A stretch of 7,573 bases of DNA from Clostridia bacterium. Lineage in GTDB: Bacteria; Bacillota; Clostridia; Christensenellales; DTU072. The notes below the pieces were generated by a model, which saw only the letters and a program-made list of their open reading frames with translations, was not told where the DNA came from and made no database searches. The position numbers were made by a program, and so were the translations under genes. Below are positions 1 through 6,937 of this stretch, one piece after another. How positions within the stretch are numbered: the stretch's first letter is position 1; every line of letters begins with the position of its first letter. The stretch covers positions 1 through 7,573 of the forward strand of contig JAQVME010000056.1 in assembly GCA_028703745.1 (NCBI GenBank). The letters run 5' to 3'.

Positions 1-1080
1 AAAGCCGGTATGACTGCTATCATGATTACCGGAGACCATATCGACACCGCTTCGGCGATAGCAAGGGAAACGGGCATACTTGACAGAGACGACCAGCTTG
101 TTGTCACCGGCGCGCAGCTCGACCAGCTTGGCGACGAGGAGTTCTTCAAGGATTTAGAAAAATACAGGGTGTTCGCCAGAGTCAGCCCCGAAAACAAGGT
201 GAGAATAGTCAAGGCGTTCAAGTCAAAAGGTTATATTGTAGCTATGACTGGCGACGGCGTAAACGATGCGCCCTCCATAAAACAGGCGGATATCGGCATA
301 GGCATGGGCATCACGGGTACGGACGTCAGCAAGGGCGCTTCGGATATGGTGCTTGCCGATGACAATTTTGCAACCATCATAAACGCCGTAGAGGAAGGCC
401 GGAAGGTCTATGCCAACATAAAGAAAGCCATACAGTTCCTGCTTTCGGCAAATATTGCCGAGGTGCTGTGCTTATTTATAGTCACGCTGTTTATGCCGCC
501 CGAAGTACACTTTTTGACACCGGTCATGATACTCTGGGTAAACCTAGTCACGGATTCCTTGCCGGCGCTTGCTTTGGGCATGGAAAAAGCCGAGCTAAAC
601 GTTATGGATCAGGCGCCCAGAAAACAAGGAGCCAGCCTGTTTGCCGGTCAGACGGGTATAGATATCATTATTCAGGGCGTTATGCAGACGGTACTGGTGC
701 TGGGCTCGTTCTTTATTGGATTTTTTGTGCTCGAGGATTATTTCCACATCGACGACAGACTGCCTATGACCATGGCATTTGTCACACTGTGTATGATACA
801 GCTGTTCCATGCGTACAACATGCGCTCGCAGAGCATCAGTCTTTTCAAAGGCAATCCGCTTTCAAATAAGTTCCTAAACCTTTCTTTCATAATCGGTTCC
901 GTACTGCTTGCCTTGGTTATAGTGTTGCCGTTTATGCGCGGCGCGTTCAGCACGGTATTCCTTCCGTGGCAGGCGCTTATGATTAGTTTGGGACTGGCAT
1001 TTTTGATTATACCTTTTGTGGAAGTCCAAAAGCTTTTATATAAAATAATAACCAAGAAGAAGCAAAGAAATGGATTATAA
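1..1080 (+). CDS. Calcium-transporting P-type ATPase, C-terminal part (5' truncated by window edge)
   Basis: The reading frame is open from base 1, so the gene begins upstream. The visible 359 residues are the end of a type II P-type cation pump, which uses ATP to export Ca2+ across the cytoplasmic membrane. Visible motifs are the TGD motif (28-36) of the nucleotide/phosphorylation domains and the hinge TGDGVNDAP (247-273). Six hydrophobic segments matching M5-M10 follow, in about 430-1050. Cation-site residues line up with SERCA: Asn (451-453) and Glu (460-462) in M5; Asn (541-543), Thr (550-552) and Asp (553-555) in the M6 motif NLVTD. The M8 position that is Glu in SERCA is Gln here (799-801), as in plasma-membrane-type pumps. 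The phosphorylated Asp (DKTGT) and M4 lie outside the window. The 3' end overlaps the next gene by 11 nt, suggesting one operon. The family is certain; Ca2+ specificity is inferred from M5/M6. Confidence 0.95.
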   Translation, partial: KAGMTAIMITGDHIDTASAIARETGILDRDDQLVVTGAQLDQLGDEEFFKDLEKYRVFARVSPENKVRIVKAFKSKGYIVAMTGDGVNDAPSIKQADIGIGMGITGTDVSKGASDMVLADDNFATIINAVEEGRKVYANIKKAIQFLLSANIAEVLCLFIVTLFMPPEVHFLTPVMILWVNLVTDSLPALALGMEKAELNVMDQAPRKQGASLFAGQTGIDIIIQGVMQTVLVLGSFFIGFFVLEDYFHIDDRLPMTMAFVTLCMIQLFHAYNMRSQSISLFKGNPLSNKFLNLSFIIGSVLLALVIVLPFMRGAFSTVFLPWQALMISLGLAFLIIPFVEVQKLLYKIITKKKQRNGL

Positions 1081-2716
1081 AGTAATGACCCCCGCGCAGG
1101 TTTGGCAAGATTTTAACGCCGACGGGGAAGAGCTACAGGCGCAAAGCCTTGAAGAATACACGGAGAACGGTCTTACTGTGAGTTGCGTGTCCTTCAATGC
1201 CCTTTCAACGCCCGACGGCGCAGTCATTGTCGCCGCCGAAGTGACACGCATTACTCCCTCGAACAGATATATCATAATAGTACAGAATTATCACAAGAGA
1301 GTGCAAGCCGAGGTAGTCGCCGACCTTGCAGGGCGCGGCTACACCGTTGTGGTGCCCGATTGCAGCGGCATAGGAAAAGAGTACCGCACAACATTCCCCG
1401 AGTCCCTGAGCTACGGAAACATCGAAAAAGCCGGCGAACACCTAAGCGCGGTTTGTCCCACGGCAAAGGACACATGTCAATACCTTTATTCCGTAATAAT
1501 AAGACGCGCTGTCACCTATATAAACGACGCGCTGGGCGGAAAGGAAGTGCTTGTCATGGGTATCGGCGACGGTACCGAGGTGGCGATGCAGGTGGCGGGC
1601 ATGGACAAACGCGTTTGCGGGCTGGCGCTAGTCAACGGAGCGGGCTACAAGGAGTACAAAAACCTAAATAAATACGGCGGCAAGCAGGAGTTGCAGATTG
1701 ACCAAAGACTACTTTGCTGGCTTACCGGAGTTGCCTCCGTGGCGTACGCTAAGCACGTCGATGTTCCCGTTTTTGTTGCGGTATGCTCGAATAGCAAAAA
1801 GGCCGACATAGACAGGTTATCAAACCTATTGGGTCTATTCAAGGAGAATCAAGCGCGCATAAGCATTACGCCGAGAAGCGGCGACACCATAAGAGAGCAA
1901 TCGTACAAATCTCTGGCGAAGTGGATGGATGATGTTTTTTACGGAAGAACTGTTCCGGAGCGCCCAAAAATAGATATCAGAGCCAGCGAGGGTAATCTGT
2001 ATTTGGATATTTATGCAGACAGCTGCCGCAATATCAAAGAAATAATTGCTTATTATTCTTACGGCGAATACGATCATCTTGTACGCAACTGGCGCGAGCA
2101 GAAGTGCGAGGCGGTTAGCAAAAGCCAATATCTGGTCAAGCTGGACACCGTTCAAAGTCAGGGACCGATGTTTGCGTTCTGTGACATAACGTACAAAGAC
2201 GGTTTCGGTATGTCCTCCTTTGAGGATTTTGCCGAGCTGGACGGGCTGCAACTGCGAAAAACCGATGACAGCTTCAGTCGCATAGTATATGAGGGTTCGA
2301 TGGGCACAGGCGGCTTCTCCGAGGAAAGCAGCAAAGATATTTTGCTCGAGGACAGCCTTGCGCTTAAACAGACGCCACTGGGTCTCAAGGGCGTAGTATG
2401 CGACGCAGGAGAACTTGTTAATTACGAAATCGGCAGGCTGGCTGCTTATAACAAGGGCAGAATATTGCAGATAGACGTTTATTCGGCGACTGAGCTTACT
2501 CTTGAAATAACACTGCTTGTCAAAAAAGGCGAGACCATAGACGAATACGCCGTCGAAAGCTGTATGAAGGGCTCGAGCGGGGCGTTCATAAGCCACAAAA
2601 TTTCTGCAAGTGAATTCAAAAACAGCCGTATGATGGCGCTTGAGGACTGGGACAACATAAAAGCCATAAGAATCGCCGGAAACGGCGTAATAGTCGGAAA
2701 AATAATATTTATTTAA
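1070..2716 (+). CDS. Degenerate alpha/beta-hydrolase-fold protein with beta-rich C-terminal domain, function unknown
   Basis: This 548-residue protein has no signal peptide or membrane segment, so it is probably cytosolic. Residues about 25-290 read as an alpha/beta-hydrolase domain of the esterase/S9-peptidase type. There is a hydrophobic strand (YIIIVQ), then GYTVVVPDCSGIG typical of the loop after strand 4, then an elbow-like strand LVMGIGDGTEVA. The nucleophile elbow, normally G-x-S-x-G, is G164-I165-G166-D167-G168, so the serine is replaced by glycine. The region around 255-290, where the catalytic His is expected, has no His. The enzyme activity is therefore probably lost, leaving a binding or scaffold role. 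Residues about 300-548 are strand-rich; the last 120 or so end in DWDNIKAIRIAG...GKIIFI, reminiscent of jelly-roll carbohydrate-binding modules (inference). ATG 1070 overlaps the ATPase gene by 11 nt with only a poor AG-rich ribosome site, so translational coupling is likely. ATG 1085 is an in-frame alternative. I know no specific family name. Confidence 0.85.
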   Translation: MDYKVMTPAQVWQDFNADGEELQAQSLEEYTENGLTVSCVSFNALSTPDGAVIVAAEVTRITPSNRYIIIVQNYHKRVQAEVVADLAGRGYTVVVPDCSGIGKEYRTTFPESLSYGNIEKAGEHLSAVCPTAKDTCQYLYSVIIRRAVTYINDALGGKEVLVMGIGDGTEVAMQVAGMDKRVCGLALVNGAGYKEYKNLNKYGGKQELQIDQRLLCWLTGVASVAYAKHVDVPVFVAVCSNSKKADIDRLSNLLGLFKENQARISITPRSGDTIREQSYKSLAKWMDDVFYGRTVPERPKIDIRASEGNLYLDIYADSCRNIKEIIAYYSYGEYDHLVRNWREQKCEAVSKSQYLVKLDTVQSQGPMFAFCDITYKDGFGMSSFEDFAELDGLQLRKTDDSFSRIVYEGSMGTGGFSEESSKDILLEDSLALKQTPLGLKGVVCDAGELVNYEIGRLAAYNKGRILQIDVYSATELTLEITLLVKKGETIDEYAVESCMKGSSGAFISHKISASEFKNSRMMALEDWDNIKAIRIAGNGVIVGKIIFI

Positions 2717-2726
2717 CAGGAGCAAA

Positions 2727-3263
2727 ATGGACAAAAAATCCAAAGGGTTTATAATATTTTTGGTTATCGTATGCATTGCGTGCATGGCGACGGCATTTTA
2801 TATCAGCAGGTACAAGCTGGTGGTGTTTCCTATAGAGGGCGAATCGATGGAGCCAAACGTTCATGACGGCGACAAGGTGCTGGTGTACCGCACAAAAAAC
2901 ATTAAGCACGGCGACGTGGTAGTATTTAATTCCGAGGCGTACGATAAATGTCTGATCAAGAGAGTCATAGGGCTTGAGGGCGACCGAATAGAAATAAAAT
3001 ACCACGAGGGGCAGGATATATACCAGATATACCGCAACGGAGTGCGGCTCGATGAAGACTATATAAACGAGCCTATTACGCGGTCCTATTATGAAATGGA
3101 CATTGTGGTGCCCGAAAACAAGATGTTCTTCCTCGGTGACAACCGGAACTGGTCCCTCGACAGCCATTCGGGCGAGGTTATGGACGATGTGTCACTTATT
3201 GAAGGCAAGGTAATTATGCGATACAAAGGACTCAATTTCACCTTTCTTGAGATAAGCGCATAA
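2727..3263 (+). CDS. lepB: Signal peptidase I
   Basis: This membrane-anchored serine/lysine protease removes signal peptides from exported proteins on the outer face of the cytoplasmic membrane. The 178-residue length matches the short Gram-positive enzymes. One N-terminal hydrophobic segment (about residues 8-27) follows a Lys-rich start, giving a single anchor with the catalytic domain outside. Conserved boxes are in order: GESMEP with nucleophile Ser40; a D-KVLV strand at 49-53; KRVIGLEGD with general-base Lys78; YINEP (112-116); and GDNRNWSLDSHSG (137-149). Lys78 makes it the bacterial (P) type rather than the SipW/ER type, which has His there. The last box reads DSH where Bacillus enzymes usually read DSR. 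AGGAG at 2718-2722 lies 4 nt before the ATG and supports this start. It lies 10 nt after the hydrolase-like gene, so it is probably co-transcribed with it and the ATPase. It could be a second, specialised signal peptidase rather than the only one. Confidence 0.95.
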   Translation: MDKKSKGFIIFLVIVCIACMATAFYISRYKLVVFPIEGESMEPNVHDGDKVLVYRTKNIKHGDVVVFNSEAYDKCLIKRVIGLEGDRIEIKYHEGQDIYQIYRNGVRLDEDYINEPITRSYYEMDIVVPENKMFFLGDNRNWSLDSHSGEVMDDVSLIEGKVIMRYKGLNFTFLEISA

Positions 3264-3303
3264 AAGCCGTTTTTCCCCAAAACTAGCCATAGATTTCCGT
3301 CAT

Positions 3304-3340
3304 AAAAGTTCTACACTATTATAAATGCAGAACTTTTTTT
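3304..3340 (+). terminator. Inverted repeat with T-run between lepB and spoIIE, candidate weak terminator or operator
   Basis: AAAAGTTCT (3304-3312) and AGAACTTTT (3329-3337) form a perfect 9-bp stem around a 16-nt loop, and the T-run continues to 3340. It sits in the only real gap (86 bp) between the lepB cluster and spoIIE, where a terminator is expected. The stem has only two G-C pairs and a large loop, and only three T follow the full stem, so it would be a weak intrinsic terminator. The loop contains TATTAT (3317-3322), which could be a -10 element, but the best -35 at 17 bp (TTTCCG, 3294-3299) is poor. The repeat could therefore instead be an operator over a spoIIE promoter. I see no Spo0A box (TGTCGAA or its complement) in the gap. 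Confidence 0.4.
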
Positions 3341-3349
3341 GGGTGGAAA

Positions 3350-5608
3350 ATGAATAAAAAGCCTATACTTTATACCTCTTATTTCGTCATTTTTTTGTTA
3401 CTCTTTTTTGCGGAAAAGAACATGGGTATACGCCCGTTCGCGCTGGGATTTTTCATGGCGCTGCTGTTTTGCCGCCAGAACATTCTCGTGCTGTGTCCGC
3501 TTTATGCCGTCGCCTCTATGCTGGTTTCGCCCACGGCAATAAATCTCGTCTTTGCTCTGTGCCCCTGCGCCGTCACGCTGTCGGCGTATTTTTTGCATTA
3601 TAAGCTGAAAAAAAAGATTACTATGCTGTTTTTGAGCATATACACCTTTCTGAGCTGTCTGCCTCTGCTTATTATGTTTACGGCGGATATCTATCAAATA
3701 ACAAATACAGTCATCACCTTGCTGGGAGCCGAGGCGTTTATGTTTTGTTGCGCAACCTTTTTGCAACCTCTATTAACAAGGGGTCTGAAATACAAACTGC
3801 GCCATGAAGAAAGGCTGTCGCTATTTTTGTTTCTGACGGCGCTTTTTACGGGAGTGAGCTACTTTGAGCCCTTCGGGTTCGCCGTGTTATATACCGTGGC
3901 GGTGTTTGCCATTATTTTGTGCAAGCAGACTCTTTATCCTCTGACGCTTACGGCTGCATCGGTTTTCGGATTGAGCTACGCTATTGCTTCACAATCCTTT
4001 TTTGCGCTGGCACTGCTTGTGTGTCTGGCGCTCGTCGCTATGTCGTTCAAGCGTAACAACATTTATGTTACGGTAGCAGGCGTTATACTCGCCTTCTTCG
4101 GCATCAATTACTTTTTCGGGTGCGGCGTAGAACTTATGACCGTTCTGCCGCCCGTGTGCGGCGGTGCGCTGGCTCTTTTCGTGCCCGCCGGACTAGTTCG
4201 CAAAATAAAAAAGATTGAATCGGTAAATTTGGCGGGATTTTCCACGCGTACGCTACTCAACCGCGACCGTGGCGACGTGGCAAAACGGCTCGACCGCTTG
4301 TCTCAAATCTTTTACGACATACAGGATATTTTGAAAGCCGATCTCAACCGTAAAAAAACCAATTACGACGAAAAGTTAATAACGCGTGAGATTTGCAACA
4401 AGTGTTGCAACAGCTGTCCCAACAGCGGTGTGTGCCGAGAAAAGATAGGCGACACCTCGTACGCAGTTTCGGGGCTGGTGCTGGCGGCTATGGAAAGCGG
4501 TAAGGCAACGCTGCTTGACACTCCGCCCATGCTGACAAGCCAGTGCAAGAGGGTCAACACTCTTATCAACTCGACGAACGACATTGTGTCGCGCTATAAA
4601 AAAAGGCAGCAGATAGAGCAGTCAATAGAACAGGGCAGGGAGATGATAATAACCCAGATGGGCGGCGTAGGCCTTATTCTCGAAAAACTCGGCGAGGATA
4701 TGCGGGCGTGCGTAAGCTATGACACACTGCTCGAAAAGGGAATTTTCGAGGAGCTTTGCCGGGTCAACATACTTGCCGACGACATAATAGTTTTTGGTCG
4801 CAACAAGAGGATTGACAGGATAACCCTGAACGTCAAGGAGGGAGATGCCGAACGCGCCGAGATAGCCGGCATTCTGTCGGACATGATGCAGCAAAAAATG
4901 ATTGAACATTCGCGTGAAAACAACATAAAGGGCAATATCGTGCTGCATTACATAGTCGCGCCCGCATACGATATCGTCTATGGAGATATGGCGCTGGCAA
5001 AGGAACAGCAATGCGGGGACAACAGAAAGGCAGAAAGGATTTCCGAGGACAAAATAATGCTTATTCTGTCTGACGGAATGGGCAGCGGACAAAGGGCATA
5101 CGATGCGTCAATGAACGCCGTGCTTATGATTGAGAGCTTCTACAAAGCCGGTTTCGACCATAATACCGTGCTTTCATGCGTAGGGCGGCTGCTGGGACTT
5201 AGGGAGGAGGAGGAGTTCAACGCTCTGGATATCGTCGTTATTGACGTCAGGAACGGCACCGCCGATTTCATCAAGCAAGGAGGCAGAGAGAGTTTTATTT
5301 TATCAAACGGCGGCGTAGAGGTCATACAATGCGGCAGTCTGCCGCTGGGTATAATAGAAGAAACGTATCCCATCGTTGAGCAAAGGAAACTTTCGGACGG
5401 CGACATAATCGTGCTTATATCCGACGGCATTGCCGACAGCCTGGGCGTGGATATGGTCAAAGAAATCCTATTGACTTCCGATACCGTAAATCCTCAGGTA
5501 TTTGCCGAGCTTATAGTCAACAATGCAGAAAGAATGTGCGGTTCAAGTCTGCCCGACGATATGTCTTGTATGGCGGCAAGAGTAATCAAGACGGAGAATA
5601 AGCTATAA
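3350..5608 (+). CDS. spoIIE: Stage II sporulation protein E, membrane-bound PP2C-type serine phosphatase
   Basis: In Bacillus, SpoIIE dephosphorylates the anti-anti-sigma factor SpoIIAA and so releases sigma-F in the forespore; it also associates with FtsZ at the polar septum. The 752 residues are somewhat shorter than the B. subtilis protein (about 827). Residues 1 to about 287 are a run of hydrophobic helices, fitting the family's roughly ten-span membrane domain. A linker/regulatory region (about 288-520) follows, with a cysteine cluster at Cys349, 352, 353, 356 and 362. The PP2C/SpoIIE phosphatase domain occupies about 520-752, with metal-binding motifs SDGMG (Asp575), SDGI (Asp692) and PDDMS (Asp736/Asp737). 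All expected metal-ligand motifs are intact, so the phosphatase is probably active. The start at ATG 3350 precedes the first membrane helix; GGGTGG at 3341-3346 is a weak, close ribosome site. It is followed by tilS and hpt, a gene order also known in Bacillus and Clostridium. Transcription control is not evident from the sequence. Confidence 0.96.
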   Translation: MNKKPILYTSYFVIFLLLFFAEKNMGIRPFALGFFMALLFCRQNILVLCPLYAVASMLVSPTAINLVFALCPCAVTLSAYFLHYKLKKKITMLFLSIYTFLSCLPLLIMFTADIYQITNTVITLLGAEAFMFCCATFLQPLLTRGLKYKLRHEERLSLFLFLTALFTGVSYFEPFGFAVLYTVAVFAIILCKQTLYPLTLTAASVFGLSYAIASQSFFALALLVCLALVAMSFKRNNIYVTVAGVILAFFGINYFFGCGVELMTVLPPVCGGALALFVPAGLVRKIKKIESVNLAGFSTRTLLNRDRGDVAKRLDRLSQIFYDIQDILKADLNRKKTNYDEKLITREICNKCCNSCPNSGVCREKIGDTSYAVSGLVLAAMESGKATLLDTPPMLTSQCKRVNTLINSTNDIVSRYKKRQQIEQSIEQGREMIITQMGGVGLILEKLGEDMRACVSYDTLLEKGIFEELCRVNILADDIIVFGRNKRIDRITLNVKEGDAERAEIAGILSDMMQQKMIEHSRENNIKGNIVLHYIVAPAYDIVYGDMALAKEQQCGDNRKAERISEDKIMLILSDGMGSGQRAYDASMNAVLMIESFYKAGFDHNTVLSCVGRLLGLREEEEFNALDIVVIDVRNGTADFIKQGGRESFILSNGGVEVIQCGSLPLGIIEETYPIVEQRKLSDGDIIVLISDGIADSLGVDMVKEILLTSDTVNPQVFAELIVNNAERMCGSSLPDDMSCMAARVIKTENKL

Positions 5609-5634
5609 AAATCCTTAGCCGTGGCATTTTGTCC

Positions 5635-5663
5635 TTGATATACCCTTGTTTTCGGTATATAAT
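5635..5663 (+). promoter_or_regulatory. Sigma-A-type promoter immediately upstream of tilS
   Basis: TTGATA (5635-5640) and TATAAT (5658-5663) are separated by exactly 17 bp. This is a perfect -10 with a -35 matching 5 of 6 consensus bases (TTGACA), in the gap between spoIIE and tilS. The predicted +1, about 6-8 nt after the -10, falls at 5669-5671, coinciding with the tilS ATG at 5670. It probably drives tilS, hpt and the downstream nucleotidyltransferase gene separately from sporulation-controlled spoIIE. There is no extended -10 TG, and I see no terminator hairpin between the spoIIE stop and the -35. Confidence 0.8.
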
Positions 5664-5669
5664 ATCAAT

Positions 5670-6935
5670 ATGAAAATTGTTATTCCCGAAGGAAAAATCG
5701 GCGTGGGTGTTTCAGGCGGAGCCGATTCTATGGTACTGCTTGACCTGCTCAGAAAGAGCGGCGCGCAGGTTTTTGCCATAAATATCGAACACGGAATAAG
5801 AGGAGAGGAATCGGAAAGAGACAGCCGGTTCGTCGCCGATTTCTGCATGCGAAACGATATAGAGCTTATGAGCTTTTCGGTGGACGCTCCGGCGGAAAGC
5901 CGCATAACCAAAGAGTCGCTTGAACTTACCGCGCGCAGACTGCGTTACGGCATTTTTGACGCGCTGCTTGAGCAAAAGAAAGCTGACTATATAGCGCTTG
6001 CGCACCACGCGAGCGACAACGCCGAGACGATTCTGATGCGCATACTGCGAGGCACTGGCACAAGAGGGCTGCGGGGCATTGTCGACCGCGGCGGCTATAT
6101 TCATCCGCTAATAAAATACAGTAGGAAACAGATTGAACACTACGCCGCCGACTGCGGTATTCCGTATATAAACGACAGCACAAATCTACTGAACGATTAT
6201 ACCAGAAACTTTCTGCGCAATATGGTATTCCCAACTTTGGAACAGAAATTTACAAACATAGAAAACAGCTTTTTGCGCCTAGCCGAAAACGCCGCCGAAA
6301 CTGAGGCTTACCTGCAAACACAGCTACTGGACATTTTCGAGGACGGCGGCAGTTTTTACCTCGATATAGAGCAGCTGCGCAAGGCGCATTCGCTTATTGC
6401 AAAATATTCCATAAACGAACTGCTTTCAAGGATGGGCGCCGTTCAGGATATAGAAAGCCGACACCTCGAATACATCATCAGTCTGTGCGGCAAGCAAAAC
6501 AACGCCGTCATAAACCTTCCCTTCGGTATAATCGCCGTCAAAGAGTACGACAGACTGGCTTTTCGAAAAGACACCGCCAAGGAGTATTTCTGTAGCCCTT
6601 TCAGCTTGGATACCGAATATATATTCGAAGGTAGCTGCTATAGGTTTGAAAAAACACAGAATATAGCTATAGGAATATCATTCGACGCGAATAAGATACC
6701 CGAAGGAGCGGTTATGCGCACAAGACAGGAAGGCGACATCTTCAAGCGTTGCAACGGCAGGACAAAGAAGCTCAGCGATTTTTTGACTGACATTAAGCTA
6801 ACAGCAGACGAAAGAGACAAATTGCTGGTGCTTGCATATGAGGGTGAGGCGCTGGCGGTGTGCGGAATGGAAATTTCCGACAAAATAAAAGTTGACAAGT
6901 ATACCAAAGAAATAATAAACATAATAAAGGAGTGA
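5670..6935 (+). CDS. tilS: tRNA(Ile)-lysidine synthase
   Basis: TilS ligates lysine, using ATP, onto C34 of the tRNA-Ile with anticodon CAU, so that it reads AUA and is charged with Ile rather than Met. The protein has 421 residues from ATG 5670. N-terminal N-type PP-loop ATPase: SGGADS (residues 15-20) at the nucleotide site. Further family motifs are EHGIRGEE, ARRLRY, LAHHASDNAETILMRILRG, and the IHPLI...YINDSTN...YTRNFLRN segment. The C-terminal TilS domain shows MRTRQEGDIFKR, KKLSDFL and AVCGMEISDKI. The family domains are complete. Start choice: TTG 5646 also opens the frame but lies inside the promoter spacer. ATG 5670 has no ribosome site and coincides with the predicted transcript start. 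GTG 5703, preceded by AAGGA, is a possible shorter start but would trim the first beta-strand. The stop lies 2 nt before hpt ATG. About 24 of its 42 Ile codons are ATA by hand count, the codon its own product makes readable. Confidence 0.95.
   Translation: MKIVIPEGKIGVGVSGGADSMVLLDLLRKSGAQVFAINIEHGIRGEESERDSRFVADFCMRNDIELMSFSVDAPAESRITKESLELTARRLRYGIFDALLEQKKADYIALAHHASDNAETILMRILRGTGTRGLRGIVDRGGYIHPLIKYSRKQIEHYAADCGIPYINDSTNLLNDYTRNFLRNMVFPTLEQKFTNIENSFLRLAENAAETEAYLQTQLLDIFEDGGSFYLDIEQLRKAHSLIAKYSINELLSRMGAVQDIESRHLEYIISLCGKQNNAVINLPFGIIAVKEYDRLAFRKDTAKEYFCSPFSLDTEYIFEGSCYRFEKTQNIAIGISFDANKIPEGAVMRTRQEGDIFKRCNGRTKKLSDFLTDIKLTADERDKLLVLAYEGEALAVCGMEISDKIKVDKYTKEIINIIKE
6926..6932 (+). promoter_or_regulatory. 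Ribosome binding site that fixes the hpt start
   Basis: AAAGGAG at the very end of tilS lies 5 nt before ATG 6938. The in-frame GTG at 6932 overlaps this site and so is unlikely to be the start. Because the site is inside tilS and the tilS stop is only 2 nt before the ATG, hpt translation is probably coupled to tilS. Confidence 0.85.
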
Positions 6936-6937
6936 CT

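Noticed and set aside
1835..2785. Long minus-strand open frame (316 codons) antisense to the hydrolase-like gene and the start of lepB
   Set aside because: It has no recognisable motif, no good ribosome site, and runs across two genes with clear or coherent + strand coding. It looks like a codon-bias shadow.
3264..3349. Spo0A box or sigma-H promoter for spoIIE
   Set aside because: I searched for TGTCGAA on both strands and for a sigma-H-like pair in the gap and found no acceptable match.
5599..5634. Possible terminator after spoIIE (GCTA...TAGC)
   Set aside because: There is only a 4-bp stem and no T-run; nothing convincing separates spoIIE from the tilS promoter.
5646..5669. TTG 5646 as the tilS start (8 extra residues)
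   Set aside because: The codon lies in the spacer of a strong promoter, has no ribosome site, and adds residues not needed by the TilS fold.
6932..6937. GTG 6932 as the hpt start
   Set aside because: It overlaps the AAAGGAG ribosome site, which is ideally placed for ATG 6938.
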